A stretch of 64,000 nt of DNA, taken from assembly GCA_030538155.1 (NCBI GenBank), contig JAUNUN010000002.1:1-64000 (forward strand), in the 5' to 3' direction. Below the pieces are notes generated by a model. It was given only the letters and a program-made list of their open reading frames with translations, did no database searches and had not been told where the DNA came from. The DNA comes from a bacterium (GTDB lineage: Bacteria; Desulfobacterota; Desulfobulbia; Desulfobulbales; Desulfobulbaceae). Positions 30,710 through 39,204 of this stretch are shown here, piece after piece. The stretch's first letter is position 1, and the number at the start of each line of letters is the position of its first letter. A program made the translations under genes and the position numbers.

Positions 30710-31207
30710 TTAGGACATTTCTCCAGCATACTCTACGGCATGCTGCAATTCTTCCATTCTTGGCCGATTGAGTACCATGGCCATGGCAGAGGCGATGATG
30801 AAAAGAAGAAAGATTTCTTTATCTATCCCCATAAAACAAAGAGCCAGGCCGAAAATGGCGCTCACTTCAGAAACGGCAGAGGAAATGATAACAAAACCGG
30901 TATAGAGAGAGACTACTTCTTCCGCTTGCAGGGCGTTGCCCCCCTTCAGTCTGCGCGCCGCATCTATCCGGGAAAAGAGCAACTTTTTCCTAAAAAAAAG
31001 AGAGCCGAACAAAATAGAAGCTGAAACTATGTAGCCCAATAGTTGTACATTCTCAAGCAGATGGGCAAACAATGATCGCTCAATTGTGCCCACATACCAG
31101 CCGACCACCGCATAAGACAGTATAGAAGCAAGCAAGGCCAGCCACGTTTTATTGATTGCCCTGAACTTCACCTTCAATGCATCTTCGTTTATCATCGCAA
31201 CATCCAT
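30710..31207 (-). CDS. small four-helix membrane protein of unknown function
   Basis: The 165-residue protein has a short polar N-terminus and four hydrophobic segments, at roughly residues 22-42, 55-72, 103-120 and 128-145. The stretch VVSLYTGFVIISSAVSEVSAIFGLALCFMG with a buried Glu is reminiscent of rotor-ring subunits of V/F-type ATPases, but this is a loose resemblance only. Translation may start at 31207 or at the second Met at 31195. It sits between the unknown membrane gene and the metal-uptake operon. Confidence 0.5.
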   Translation of the reverse strand: MDVAMINEDALKVKFRAINKTWLALLASILSYAVVGWYVGTIERSLFAHLLENVQLLGYIVSASILFGSLFFRKKLLFSRIDAARRLKGGNALQAEEVVSLYTGFVIISSAVSEVSAIFGLALCFMGIDKEIFLLFIIASAMAMVLNRPRMEELQHAVEYAGEMS

Positions 31208-31347
31208 GTCTTAGAATTACATAAGCAGCACAGCGCCGAAGAAGCGCCTCAACCGGCGTACAAGGGGCTCCTCCCTGGTTATCAGGGACAGCAGCCCCTT
31301 ATGCAAGAGATTGTTGGCCAGAAATTCCAGGCAAGAGCTTTTTGAAT

Positions 31348-31379
31348 AGGGGCAAGAAAAGACAAAAGACCTTGCCCCT
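31348..31379 (-). terminator. hairpin just after the metal-uptake operon
   Basis: AGGGGCAAG (31348-31356) pairs perfectly with CTTGCCCCT (31371-31379) across a 14-nt loop, 7 bp past the stop codon of the last gene. There is no proper T run after it on the minus strand, so it may be a weak terminator or an mRNA-stabilising hairpin. Confidence 0.45.
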
Positions 31380-31385
31380 TGCTGC

Positions 31386-32810
31386 TCAAGCCAATTGATG
31401 AACGCGGTCGGCCACCCGGGAGACCATCTGCGTATGGTGGCTGACCAAAAGCAAGGCACAATCACGCTCCCGCGCCATGTGCACCAATATCTCCATGACC
31501 TGCTGCTGGGTGATGAGATCCAGACGGGAAGTCGGTTCATCGGCAAAAAGAAACACTGGCTCCAGCAGAAGCACCCGCAGGAGGGCAAAACGCTGCAGCT
31601 CGCCGCCGGAAACCTGTGCAGGCAGACGCTCAAGCAAGTCTTCCGGCAGGCGCAGCCTATCCATCCACAGACTGATATGCCGCGCGCTGAAATGATGCAG
31701 ACGGGCCAGGTCGTCAAGGGCGCGGCCCAAGGTGATATGCCTGGGGAAGGTGGCCGGCGGATCTTGATATATCTTCTGAAAACGCAGCGGCGTATAACTT
31801 TGGTCTTGCTCGATGCTGCCCGCATCGGCCTGCAGCAAACCCAGGAGTGCATCGCCGAAGGTGCTTTTGCCGCAACCGCTCGGCCCGGTGACGCCGACGA
31901 TCTCTCCCCGGCGAATCTGGAAATTCTGGTCTTTGAGAATGGTTGTATCTCCCCTGCGTACGGCCATGCCCTGTGCGCAAACAATCGGTTTGTCGCCGTT
32001 TTTTGCAGGCAGAGGCGGAGATGGGGGCCAATGCGACGGCTCTGCCGCGACCAGTCGTTTCGTGTAAGGATGCTGAGGGCGCTGCAAAACATCTTCCACA
32101 GTGCCGCTTTCCACGATTTTGCCCTCGCACATGATTGCAACCCGGCCGCTCAGCAGGCGGGCCACCTCAATATCGTGGGTAATGGTTAAAAGCCCTGCAC
32201 CCTCTTCCACCTTGTGCGCAAGCAGGGCCACCACATCGCGCAGGCGGTCTGCATCCAGGCCCTTGGTGGGCTCGTCGGCAAGCACCATCTCAGCGCCACC
32301 GGCACAGGCCGCCGCAAAAGCAACCCGCTGGGCCATGCCGCCGGAAAGCTGAAAAGGAAAGGCGCGTTCATACCCGCCAAGGCCAAGCGCGGATAAAAGT
32401 CTGCGCGCCCCGTTTCTGCCGCTTCCCTGCTCCTGCATGTGAATATCCAAGCCTTCCTGTACCTGCCTATCTACCCGCATAAGCGGATCCAGCGAAAGCC
32501 ACGGTTCCTGAGGTAAGAGTGCCAGTTGCCTACCCCAGGAAGCCCGGCGTTCGACCGGCGACAGAGCAAGCAAATCACGACCTTCCAGCCACACTTCACC
32601 ATGAACATGCAGTTCCGGCGACAAAACGCCCATAACCGCGTGCATGAGCAGGGATTTGCCGCAACCGGTTTCTCCCAAAAGAGTAAAGGGTTCGTAACGG
32701 CGTACGCTCAAATCGGCAGGATAAACAATAGTGCTTGCCGCAGTGCGCACGGACAGATTGCGCAGTTCGAGGATTGGGTCGTTTGTCATGTCATGGATGA
32801 GGTCATTCAT
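31386..32810 (-). CDS. fused tandem ATPase of a nickel/cobalt/peptide-type ABC importer (NikD-NikE fusion)
   Basis: The 474-residue protein carries two complete ABC ATPase domains. The first has Walker A GETGCGKS near residue 43 and signature LSGGMAQR near 150. The second has GPSGCGKST near 307 and VSGGELQR near 400 with LFADEPTSRLD. Separate NikD and NikE subunits do this job in most systems; here they are one chain. It energises uptake through the two permeases encoded upstream. GGAGG precedes the start, which overlaps the permease gene by 8 bp. Confidence 0.9.
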   Translation of the reverse strand: MNDLIHDMTNDPILELRNLSVRTAASTIVYPADLSVRRYEPFTLLGETGCGKSLLMHAVMGVLSPELHVHGEVWLEGRDLLALSPVERRASWGRQLALLPQEPWLSLDPLMRVDRQVQEGLDIHMQEQGSGRNGARRLLSALGLGGYERAFPFQLSGGMAQRVAFAAACAGGAEMVLADEPTKGLDADRLRDVVALLAHKVEEGAGLLTITHDIEVARLLSGRVAIMCEGKIVESGTVEDVLQRPQHPYTKRLVAAEPSHWPPSPPLPAKNGDKPIVCAQGMAVRRGDTTILKDQNFQIRRGEIVGVTGPSGCGKSTFGDALLGLLQADAGSIEQDQSYTPLRFQKIYQDPPATFPRHITLGRALDDLARLHHFSARHISLWMDRLRLPEDLLERLPAQVSGGELQRFALLRVLLLEPVFLFADEPTSRLDLITQQQVMEILVHMARERDCALLLVSHHTQMVSRVADRVHQLA

Positions 32811-33624
32811 GGGCTTTTCCTCCGGCGAGCAAATTCAGGCCGAGCACCAGCAGGATGAGCAGTAGAATCGGTTGCAGAAAAATGTAAGGAGCTTCCTGGT
32901 AGTAAGGCAGCAGTTCGGTCATCATTTGCCCCAGTTCAGGGGTGGGCGGGCGTACCCCGACATGGACAAAGCCCAGGGCAGCCACGGAGAGTACCGAGGT
33001 GGCCGCGGCAAAGGCCGACAGGGTAAGGATACTTGCCCGCAATTCCGGCCAGAAATGACGGCGGATGACATACCAGTTGCCGAAACCCAAAAGGCGCGAG
33101 GCCTGCACCCCGGAAGAGCACGCAAGCGGCTCTACGATTGCCCGGCTCATGCGGTAAAACTCAACCCACAAGACCAGGGAAATACCCATATACAAATTCC
33201 AGTATGCGCCGGGGGTGATGGCCACCAGCAGAAGCACCAACAAAAGACCCGGCAGGGCGAGGATGGTATCGGCCAAAAGGGAAAAGGCCCGCTCCAGCCA
33301 ACCGCCCCGCATGGCTGCCAGCATACCTGCGCCGACCCCGAAAAGAGCCGCCGTGGCCGTGGTCAAGAGAGCGATCAGCACGGAAATCCGCACTGCGGCC
33401 GCCAACCTTTGCAGCATATCGCGGCCGAGATGGTCGGTTCCCAGCAAAAATTGCTTGCCCGGATATTGCAAGACAGAAGCCAAGTGCTGTTGCGCCGGAT
33501 CTCCCCTGAAAAGAACAGGGGCCGCAAAACCAAAGGCCAGAAGCAAGAGCAAAAGCAACAAACCGGCCCATCTTAGGCTGGAAGAGGAAGCCGCCCCGGT
33601 TTGTACAGGCAGTTCAGTCATCAT
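32803..33624 (-). CDS. ABC importer permease, NikC/DppC type
   Basis: The 273-residue permease has about six membrane helices. The first, near residues 19-37, is followed by a periplasmic stretch with QFLLGTDHLGRDMLQRL, the mark of the DppC/NikC branch. The cytoplasmic EAA loop reads YRMSRAIVEPLACSSGVQASRLLGFG. It pairs with the NikB-like permease to form the channel. GGAGG precedes the ATG, and the start overlaps the previous stop (ATGATGA). Confidence 0.9.
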   Translation of the reverse strand: MMTELPVQTGAASSSSLRWAGLLLLLLLLAFGFAAPVLFRGDPAQQHLASVLQYPGKQFLLGTDHLGRDMLQRLAAAVRISVLIALLTTATAALFGVGAGMLAAMRGGWLERAFSLLADTILALPGLLLVLLLVAITPGAYWNLYMGISLVLWVEFYRMSRAIVEPLACSSGVQASRLLGFGNWYVIRRHFWPELRASILTLSAFAAATSVLSVAALGFVHVGVRPPTPELGQMMTELLPYYQEAPYIFLQPILLLILLVLGLNLLAGGKAHE

Positions 33625-34553
33625 GCCGCCCTCCTTGGATCAAGCACCCGGTTGAGCACATCCACCAAGGTATTGAGGACCACGAACATCAGCCCCATAA
33701 CCAAAGCCGTTCCCTGCACCATGGGCACGTCGCGGCCGAAAATGGCATGCACCAGAGCATGGCCGATACCAGGCCAAGCAAAAAGCGTTTCGACCACCAC
33801 CACGCCTTCTATAAGGTAGACAAACTGCATGCCCAGGTAGGTCACCACCGGCACGCTGATGTTGCGCAGGCCGTGGCGCAAAAAGACCTTCGTTTCCGGC
33901 AAGCCCTTGGTGCGGCCGAATTGATAGTATTCGGTATTGCACACCTTAACGGTGGCATCGCGCGCAACCCGGCTCGACAGGGCCGCCATGCCCAGGGCCA
34001 GGGTCAGTGCGGGTAAAATGTGATGGGCCAAACGGCCATGCCCGGCTGCAGGCAGCCAGCCCAACTTGACTGAAAAGATGACGATCAGGATCGCGCCGAT
34101 GGCAAACTGAGGGACGGAGCGCAGCACGACAGAGCCGGCAAGCACCAGTCTATCGACCAGACCACCCGGACGAAGCCCGGCCCAAATGCCCAGAGGAGGC
34201 CCCATGGCGATGGACAGCACGAGGGCAGTACAGGCCAGCCTCAGGGTATGCCCCAGTTCGTGCAAGAGGGCGTCGCGCACCAATTCGCCGCTGACCAGGG
34301 AATAGCCCAGATCCAGGCGGATTAAATTCCACAGCCACTGAAAAAAGACGATAATCCCGGCCCGATCCAAACCCAGCTCCTGCCGAACCGCCTCGGCTGC
34401 GGCAGCAGTGACCATGTCGTAACCGTAGCGGCCGGCAGCAATGCGGTAGGCCAAATCTCCGGGCAGCATGCGCACCATCAAAAAAGTGAGTAGGCCGACC
34501 ACAAAGGCCACCAGCAGGGCCTGCAGCAGCCTATAGGCGATAAGTCGCTTCAT
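33621..34553 (-). CDS. ABC importer permease, NikB/DppB type
   Basis: The 310-residue permease begins MKRLIAYRLLQALLVAF and includes FLMVRMLPGDLA, the N-terminal pattern of DppB/NikB permeases. The EAA loop region reads VKVCNTEYYQFGRTKGLPETKVFLRHGLRNISVPVVTYLG. The ATG at 34553 is chosen because GGAGG lies 5 nt upstream and the start overlaps the stop of the binding-protein gene (ATGA). It forms the membrane channel with the NikC-like subunit. Confidence 0.9.
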   Translation of the reverse strand: MKRLIAYRLLQALLVAFVVGLLTFLMVRMLPGDLAYRIAAGRYGYDMVTAAAAEAVRQELGLDRAGIIVFFQWLWNLIRLDLGYSLVSGELVRDALLHELGHTLRLACTALVLSIAMGPPLGIWAGLRPGGLVDRLVLAGSVVLRSVPQFAIGAILIVIFSVKLGWLPAAGHGRLAHHILPALTLALGMAALSSRVARDATVKVCNTEYYQFGRTKGLPETKVFLRHGLRNISVPVVTYLGMQFVYLIEGVVVVETLFAWPGIGHALVHAIFGRDVPMVQGTALVMGLMFVVLNTLVDVLNRVLDPRRAA

Positions 34554-36082
34554 GGCTGCCTCCATTCGATATCGGCCAAGCCATAGCTGCGCTCAAAGGG
34601 ATCAATCACCACATTTGCTGTTTTTTTGGATATGGCCACGGTCTGCTCGTACCAGGCAACGGGCACAAGCGGCAGTTCCTCATGCAGAATACGCACCACA
34701 AGTGCTCTTTGGGCTGCATCCCCGGCAGGATCCGGCCTTTGCACCAGGTCTGCAATGGCCTTGTGCAGGGTGGGATTGAACCAGTTCATGGCCCCCCAAT
34801 CAGCGCCCTGCTCGGCAAAATCTTCAATCAGGCTGCCCAGCGGATTGGGCACCAGCGAATAGTTGCGCGCATACAGGCCAAGTTGCAGGGTGTTGTTCTT
34901 ATGCCGGACAGGGATTTCGCTGGAATTGGCGATATTGACACTTACAGCAATGCCGATTGCCCGCAGTTGATCCTGTATGGCGGCCGCCACCAGCGGCAGT
35001 TCCGGCCGATCCGGAAAAGTCACCAGTTCAAGTTGAAAGAGCTTGCCTTGCCGCTCCAGCATACCGCTCTTGTTTTTCTTCCAGCCGCAGACTGCAAGCA
35101 GGCGCTCGGCTTCGTCCCGGTCGTGCCGTACAAGTTGCACAGTCGGCGCAGCCTGCATATGCCAGTCCTGCATGTTGGGCGGAAAAAGCTGGCTAAGCAC
35201 ATCTCCTTCCTGCCGCAAAATGGCCCTGGTAATGGCCTTGCGATCAAGGGCCAGGCTCAGGGCTCTGCGCTCTCGCACATCGCTGAGCCCCGGCAATGCT
35301 GCGTTTACTTTAAAAAGTATTACCCGCGGCAGCGGTACCGAGCGTAATTCCAACTGCTGCTGCCGTCCAAGCCGTTTCATACTTGCCGGGTCGATATTGA
35401 ACACCAGGTGCGCATCCCCGCTCTCAGCCATGAGCGCCCTAGTTTCTCCCCGGCCCACGCCCAAATATTTCACCTGCTGTATCTTGGCCTTGTTGCCCCA
35501 GTATTGGGCGAAGGCCTCCATTTCCACCTTTTGCGGCGGCTGGAGCGTGACGATGCGGTACGGCCCGGTAGCAATCACCTCTTTATTAACGTTGCCTGCG
35601 GCGTCATAACAGGAAGGGGCCAAAATCTGGGTGGTATGATGGGCCAGAAAGGCGGGCAAGGGCGAGAAGGGAGCGTTAAGGGCTATGACGATGTCGTTGC
35701 CCTCTGCCGTAATGGATTTGATGCCGGCTTTTGCCAGCACCCCTGGTTTGCGCAGGGCTATCTGCAGGGAATTGAGGACCGCATCTACAGTCATGGGGCT
35801 GTTGTCGTGGAACAAAACCCCTTGACGAAGAGTGAAGCGCCAGGTTGTGCCCTCTGCCGATTGCCCCCAAGAAGTGGCCAGGCCCGGTAAGGGCTTGCCC
35901 TGCGGATCGCTGTTGACCAGCGTCTCTGCAATGTTGAGGCGCAAAAAGACAAAGCCTGATTTGGAAGGATCGCGGGAAGTTATTTCCCAGGGTGCGCTGA
36001 TGCTCAACACGGGTGCGGCACTGTGGCCGAGGCCCGACAGGCACAGCAGCAGGGTGAAAAACACAGGGACAAACTTGTTCAT
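34550..36082 (-). CDS. periplasmic substrate-binding protein of a metal/peptide ABC importer (NikA-like)
   Basis: The 510-residue protein has a signal peptide (KFVPVFFTLLLCLSGLGHSA) and the SBP_bac_5 fold: LATSWGQSAEGTTWRFTLRQGVLFHDNSPMTVDAVLNSL near residue 65-105, typical of NikA, DppA and OppA proteins. LSLALDRKAITRAIL occurs in the middle. Within the family NikA-type proteins bind Ni or Co through a small organic ligand. The upstream cobalamin riboswitch suggests cobalt or a B12 precursor as cargo. GGAGG precedes the ATG. Confidence 0.88.
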   Translation of the reverse strand: MNKFVPVFFTLLLCLSGLGHSAAPVLSISAPWEITSRDPSKSGFVFLRLNIAETLVNSDPQGKPLPGLATSWGQSAEGTTWRFTLRQGVLFHDNSPMTVDAVLNSLQIALRKPGVLAKAGIKSITAEGNDIVIALNAPFSPLPAFLAHHTTQILAPSCYDAAGNVNKEVIATGPYRIVTLQPPQKVEMEAFAQYWGNKAKIQQVKYLGVGRGETRALMAESGDAHLVFNIDPASMKRLGRQQQLELRSVPLPRVILFKVNAALPGLSDVRERRALSLALDRKAITRAILRQEGDVLSQLFPPNMQDWHMQAAPTVQLVRHDRDEAERLLAVCGWKKNKSGMLERQGKLFQLELVTFPDRPELPLVAAAIQDQLRAIGIAVSVNIANSSEIPVRHKNNTLQLGLYARNYSLVPNPLGSLIEDFAEQGADWGAMNWFNPTLHKAIADLVQRPDPAGDAAQRALVVRILHEELPLVPVAWYEQTVAISKKTANVVIDPFERSYGLADIEWRQP

Positions 36083-36112
36083 ATTTCCTCCTTGTCACGG
36101 GTGTGATCCGAA

Positions 36113-36150
36113 GAAAAAATCCCCGGATCATAGAAAATGATCCGGGGATG
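36113..36150 (-). terminator. intrinsic terminator in the leader of the nik-like operon
   Basis: CCCCGGATCAT (36121-36131) and its complement ATGATCCGGGG (36137-36147) form a perfect stem with a five-base loop. On the minus strand the stem is followed by TTTTTT (36114-36119). It lies between the riboswitch and the binding-protein start, so it is most likely the expression platform: B12 binding favours termination and shuts off the importer. Confidence 0.85.
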
Positions 36151-36207
36151 CCCATGTTTATCCACGTATCTGCGCGTATTTCCCTTGTCCATGGAGAAAT
36201 ACTATGA

Positions 36208-36368
36208 ATGTGCAGGCAGGTCTTCTGACTCCCGGTTCATCTTACCGGCTGCGCCTTCCCAGCCCTTTGGGCCAGTGGCATCGTGCAGCTTTCATCCCGG
36301 TTACAGCGGCGGGCCCGTCTCCGGTTTACACGGAGTTCCCTTTTCATCCCCTTGAGGGGAACCTCACA
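36208..36368 (-). promoter_or_regulatory. cobalamin (adenosylcobalamin-type) riboswitch
   Basis: Read on the minus strand, the sequence shows the ordered conserved parts of the B12 riboswitch: GGGAACTCCGTGTAAACCGG (an A-rich start with paired flanks), GGGCCCGCCGCTGTAACCGG, GATGAAAGCTG, the GCCACTG box (near 36277-36283), the GGGAAGGCGC stretch, and finally GTCAGAAGACCTGCC near 36214-36228. Reading order and spacing match the family. It lies about 130 nt upstream of the nik-like binding protein on the same strand, with a terminator hairpin between. Confidence 0.93.
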
Positions 36369-36482
36369 CGAGAACTGCTTACCCTATAATTTCAAAAAAT
36401 ACAAAATTTTTAGATGCATCGTACAAGGTACAGAAACAGCGCCTTCAAGCGGGCGCTATGGTCGCCTTGCAGGTGCAGAGAA

Positions 36483-37163
36483 TTAGACGGTGATTTTTGG
36501 AGGCGCTACCCGGCGCAGACAGGCCAAATAGCGGGGGGCGCGGGTAAAAGGCAGTTCGATTGAGCGTTCGCCATGCAAGCGCCAGCGCGCTTGTATTTCC
36601 TGCGACAGTGTTTCCAGGCTTTGCGGGCGGGCCAGAAAGAGAATTACTTCGGTAGTTGCAGCAAGATCAGCAGCAGTCAACGGCTCGGCCATGGCCAGAA
36701 AGGCAGCGGGCTCGGCCACGGCCCGGCCGGTGATGTGGCTGTATGCGCCCCGGTGCTGCTCGTAAAGCGTTTCCACCCGCTCCTTCACCACCTGCACCCG
36801 GTTCAGACCCAAGAGGCGCGCCACATGGCGCAGGAATACGGCGCGTTTTTGCCTGGGCTCAACCAGGGTGAAACGGGCCTCGGGCAGAACTGCAGCCAGA
36901 ACCAGACCAGGGAAACCCGCACCACTGCCGATATCGAGCAGGTGCAGCTCAGGATGATGCGCCACGAGCGGCGCAAGGATAAGGGAATCGAGAAAATGCA
37001 GCTCGATGAGTTGCTCTTCTGTGGTATCGCGTGCCACCAGGTTGATGCGGCGCATCCATTTACGCAACTCCGTGAAGTAGAGCATGAGCCTTTCGGCCTG
37101 CTCTTCTGAGAGCGGAAAGTCAAGCGCAGCCGCACCCTCGCGCAGGAGCGCCTCAGGATTCAT
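36483..37163 (-). CDS. rsmG: 16S rRNA (guanine-N7) methyltransferase
   Basis: The 226-residue protein matches RsmG (GidB): LMLYFTELRKWMRRINLVARDT near the start, HFLDSL, the SAM loop LLDIGSGAGFPGLVLA near residue 75-90, and FTLVEPRQKRAVFLRHVARLLGL. It methylates G527 of 16S rRNA in the decoding region. It overlaps the hisD stop by 11 bp, so the two genes are coupled. Confidence 0.95.
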   Translation of the reverse strand: MNPEALLREGAAALDFPLSEEQAERLMLYFTELRKWMRRINLVARDTTEEQLIELHFLDSLILAPLVAHHPELHLLDIGSGAGFPGLVLAAVLPEARFTLVEPRQKRAVFLRHVARLLGLNRVQVVKERVETLYEQHRGAYSHITGRAVAEPAAFLAMAEPLTAADLAATTEVILFLARPQSLETLSQEIQARWRLHGERSIELPFTRAPRYLACLRRVAPPKITV

Positions 37164-38460
37164 TCAGGCGCTGAGTAACGGATGCCGCATGGGCGTCCAG
37201 CCCTTCCAGTTCCGCCAGAAGCCGGATATGCCCGGCGTCTCCGCGCAGTGCCTCCGGCGCATAGTGGATCAGCGAAATGTGCTTAAGGAAAGTTTCCACC
37301 CCAAGGGCCGAGGCAATCTTGGCAGTGCCCATGGTGGGCAGCACATGGTTAGGGCCGGCCACATAGTCGCCGGCCGCTTCCGGGCTGTAATGCCCCAGAA
37401 AAACCGCACCGGCATGGCGGATGGCAGGCAGCCAGCGCCAGGGTTCGGCTAGGTGCAGCTCCAGGTGCTCGATGGCGATGTCATTGGCCAGCGCAATGGC
37501 CGCGTTCATATCCGGGGCAATAAAGATCTGCCCCCGTTCCTGCAGGGAAGTGCGAGCAATATCGGCCCGCTTGAGCCGGGGCAGTTGCAGGGCCAGTTCG
37601 CGCTCCACCGCCTCTGCCCGGCTGCGGCTCAAAACAATGGCCAGGGCTAGGGCCTGCGGGTCGTGCTCGGCCTGGGCCAGCATGTCGGCGGCAATAAAGG
37701 CGGGCTTAGCGGATTCATCCGCCACAATCAGCACCTCGCTGGGCCCGGCCAGCATGTCGATGCGTACCCGACCCATGACCTGGCGCTTGGCCTCGGCCAC
37801 ATACTGGTTGCCCGGCCCGGCAATGACCTCAACCGGGGCAACAGTCTTTGTGCCGAAGGCCAGGGCCGCTATGGCCCAGGCCGAACCGAGCTTGTAGACC
37901 TCGTCAATGCCGATAATCTGGGCCGCCAGCAATAGTGCCGAATGCACCTTACCCTGCCGGTTGGGCGGGGTGACCATCACCCGCCGTTTGACCCCGGCAA
38001 TGGCAGCAGGAATGCCGTTCATCAAGACCGAGGAAACAAGCGGGGTCGAGCCCTCTTTGCCGCCGGGCACATAGAGCCCGGCCGCATCCACCGGCCGCAC
38101 CAGCCTGCCGGTGATCATGCCTTCCTCGCGGGTGAGCATCCAGGAATCGGGCAGTTCCCGCTCATGAAAACTGCGGATACGATCAGCGGCAAAGGCCAAG
38201 CTTGCGCGCAGGCCGGCGTCAGCCTGGGCTTCTGCCTCGGCAAATTCAGCAGGACTTACCCGCAGGCCGGAGAGTTCCATATCCGGCGCGTCAAACCGGC
38301 GGCAATAGTCGAGTAAAGCCGCGTCACCCTCTGCCTGTACCCGCGCCAGAATCTCGGCCACCGTGCTTGCGCACCCGGCCGCACCGTCCTGAAAACGGCC
38401 CAGCACGGCCTGCGCCGCCCTGGTTCCCTGTTCGGAGTTCAGTTCGTGAATCTGCACCAT
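37153..38460 (-). CDS. hisD: histidinol dehydrogenase
   Basis: From the ATG at 38460 the protein is 435 residues. It has the family marks VDAAGLYVPGGKEGSTPLVSSVLMN, the long GPGNQYVAEAKRQVMGRVRIDMLAGPSEVLIVAD, and the zinc-binding HAEHDPQA-like element AQAEHDPQALA. It oxidises histidinol to histidine in two NAD-dependent steps. Upstream residues in the open frame (to 38535) do not fit the family. It is followed by rsmG. Confidence 0.95.
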   Translation of the reverse strand: MVQIHELNSEQGTRAAQAVLGRFQDGAAGCASTVAEILARVQAEGDAALLDYCRRFDAPDMELSGLRVSPAEFAEAEAQADAGLRASLAFAADRIRSFHERELPDSWMLTREEGMITGRLVRPVDAAGLYVPGGKEGSTPLVSSVLMNGIPAAIAGVKRRVMVTPPNRQGKVHSALLLAAQIIGIDEVYKLGSAWAIAALAFGTKTVAPVEVIAGPGNQYVAEAKRQVMGRVRIDMLAGPSEVLIVADESAKPAFIAADMLAQAEHDPQALALAIVLSRSRAEAVERELALQLPRLKRADIARTSLQERGQIFIAPDMNAAIALANDIAIEHLELHLAEPWRWLPAIRHAGAVFLGHYSPEAAGDYVAGPNHVLPTMGTAKIASALGVETFLKHISLIHYAPEALRGDAGHIRLLAELEGLDAHAASVTQRLNES

Positions 38461-38500
38461 GCCTGCCCTGTTTTCGCTCTCCGCCACCGCCTGCCCTCCT

Positions 38501-38857
38501 TTATATCTGCCCGTATTTATGGGCAAAAGCCTCATCGCTCATGGTAATATAGATGATGCCTTCAATAAAACCCAAAAACGAAGGGATAAATGTCCAGCAG
38601 AGCAAAAGGTAGACCAAACCCCAGCCGATGCGGCCCAGGTAAAACTTGTGGATGCCGAAGCCGCCCAGAAAGATGGCAAAAAGTGCTGCCGCCAGCTTGT
38701 TCTTGCCGTTTGGAGTGGTACCGGAGAACATGCCTGGCGGCGGATGCTGGCGCACACCGCACTTGGGGCAGATCTCCGCCTTGGCGTTAATGTTTGCCCC
38801 GCATTCCCGGCAAAATTTTTCGTCCTGTCCCTTGATCAATATATCTCCTTCAGCCAT
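38501..38857 (-). CDS. zinc-ribbon TM2-domain membrane protein
   Basis: From the ATG at 38857 (GGAG 8 nt upstream) the protein is 118 residues. An N-terminal zinc ribbon CRECGANINAKAEICPKCG is followed by a proline-rich linker and a TM2 domain: two membrane helices joined by the GIHKFYLGRIGWG motif. Such proteins are common and their roles are not well known. The cytoplasmic end has no other domain. Confidence 0.85.
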   Translation of the reverse strand: MAEGDILIKGQDEKFCRECGANINAKAEICPKCGVRQHPPPGMFSGTTPNGKNKLAAALFAIFLGGFGIHKFYLGRIGWGLVYLLLCWTFIPSFLGFIEGIIYITMSDEAFAHKYGQI

Positions 38858-38939
38858 AGCGGCGCTCTCCTGCATGTCCTGCGGCTGCAAAGCCATTGCT
38901 CATCTCGCGGGGCCACACGCCCCTGTTTCTTAATGTTTC

Positions 38940-39140
38940 TTAATAATACTCGTAAATTGTATAGCTGGTGGGCGAGCCGAGAAGCGCGTCAATCCGCCCC
39001 TCCAGATCTGCCCGGCGCGGGTTGGCAAACCATTTTTCCCAGGCATCAATTGAGAGCCGGGTACTGATCACCATATACTCTTCGGACAAATAGACATTGC
39101 GCAGGATTTCTCCGGAAATATAGCCCGACTGACGCTGCGC
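38940..39140 (-). pseudogene. fragment of an antibiotic-biosynthesis-monooxygenase (ABM) domain protein
   Basis: The reading frame (71 codons from a TTG at 39155) matches the C-terminal two thirds of a small ABM protein: SGYISGEILRN, then EEYMVISTRLSIDAWEKWFANP, then a DALLGSPTSYTIYEYY end. About the first 25-30 residues that form the first strand are missing and a stop codon (TGA) lies just upstream in frame. The next gene ends at 39205, leaving no room for them. It is best read as a decayed gene. Confidence 0.5.
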
Positions 39141-39204
39141 CCGATGCGGGCACAAAACGCGGGCTCACTGTGCAGCGCAGTCACATCCGCACACAAAAAC
39201 TCGC

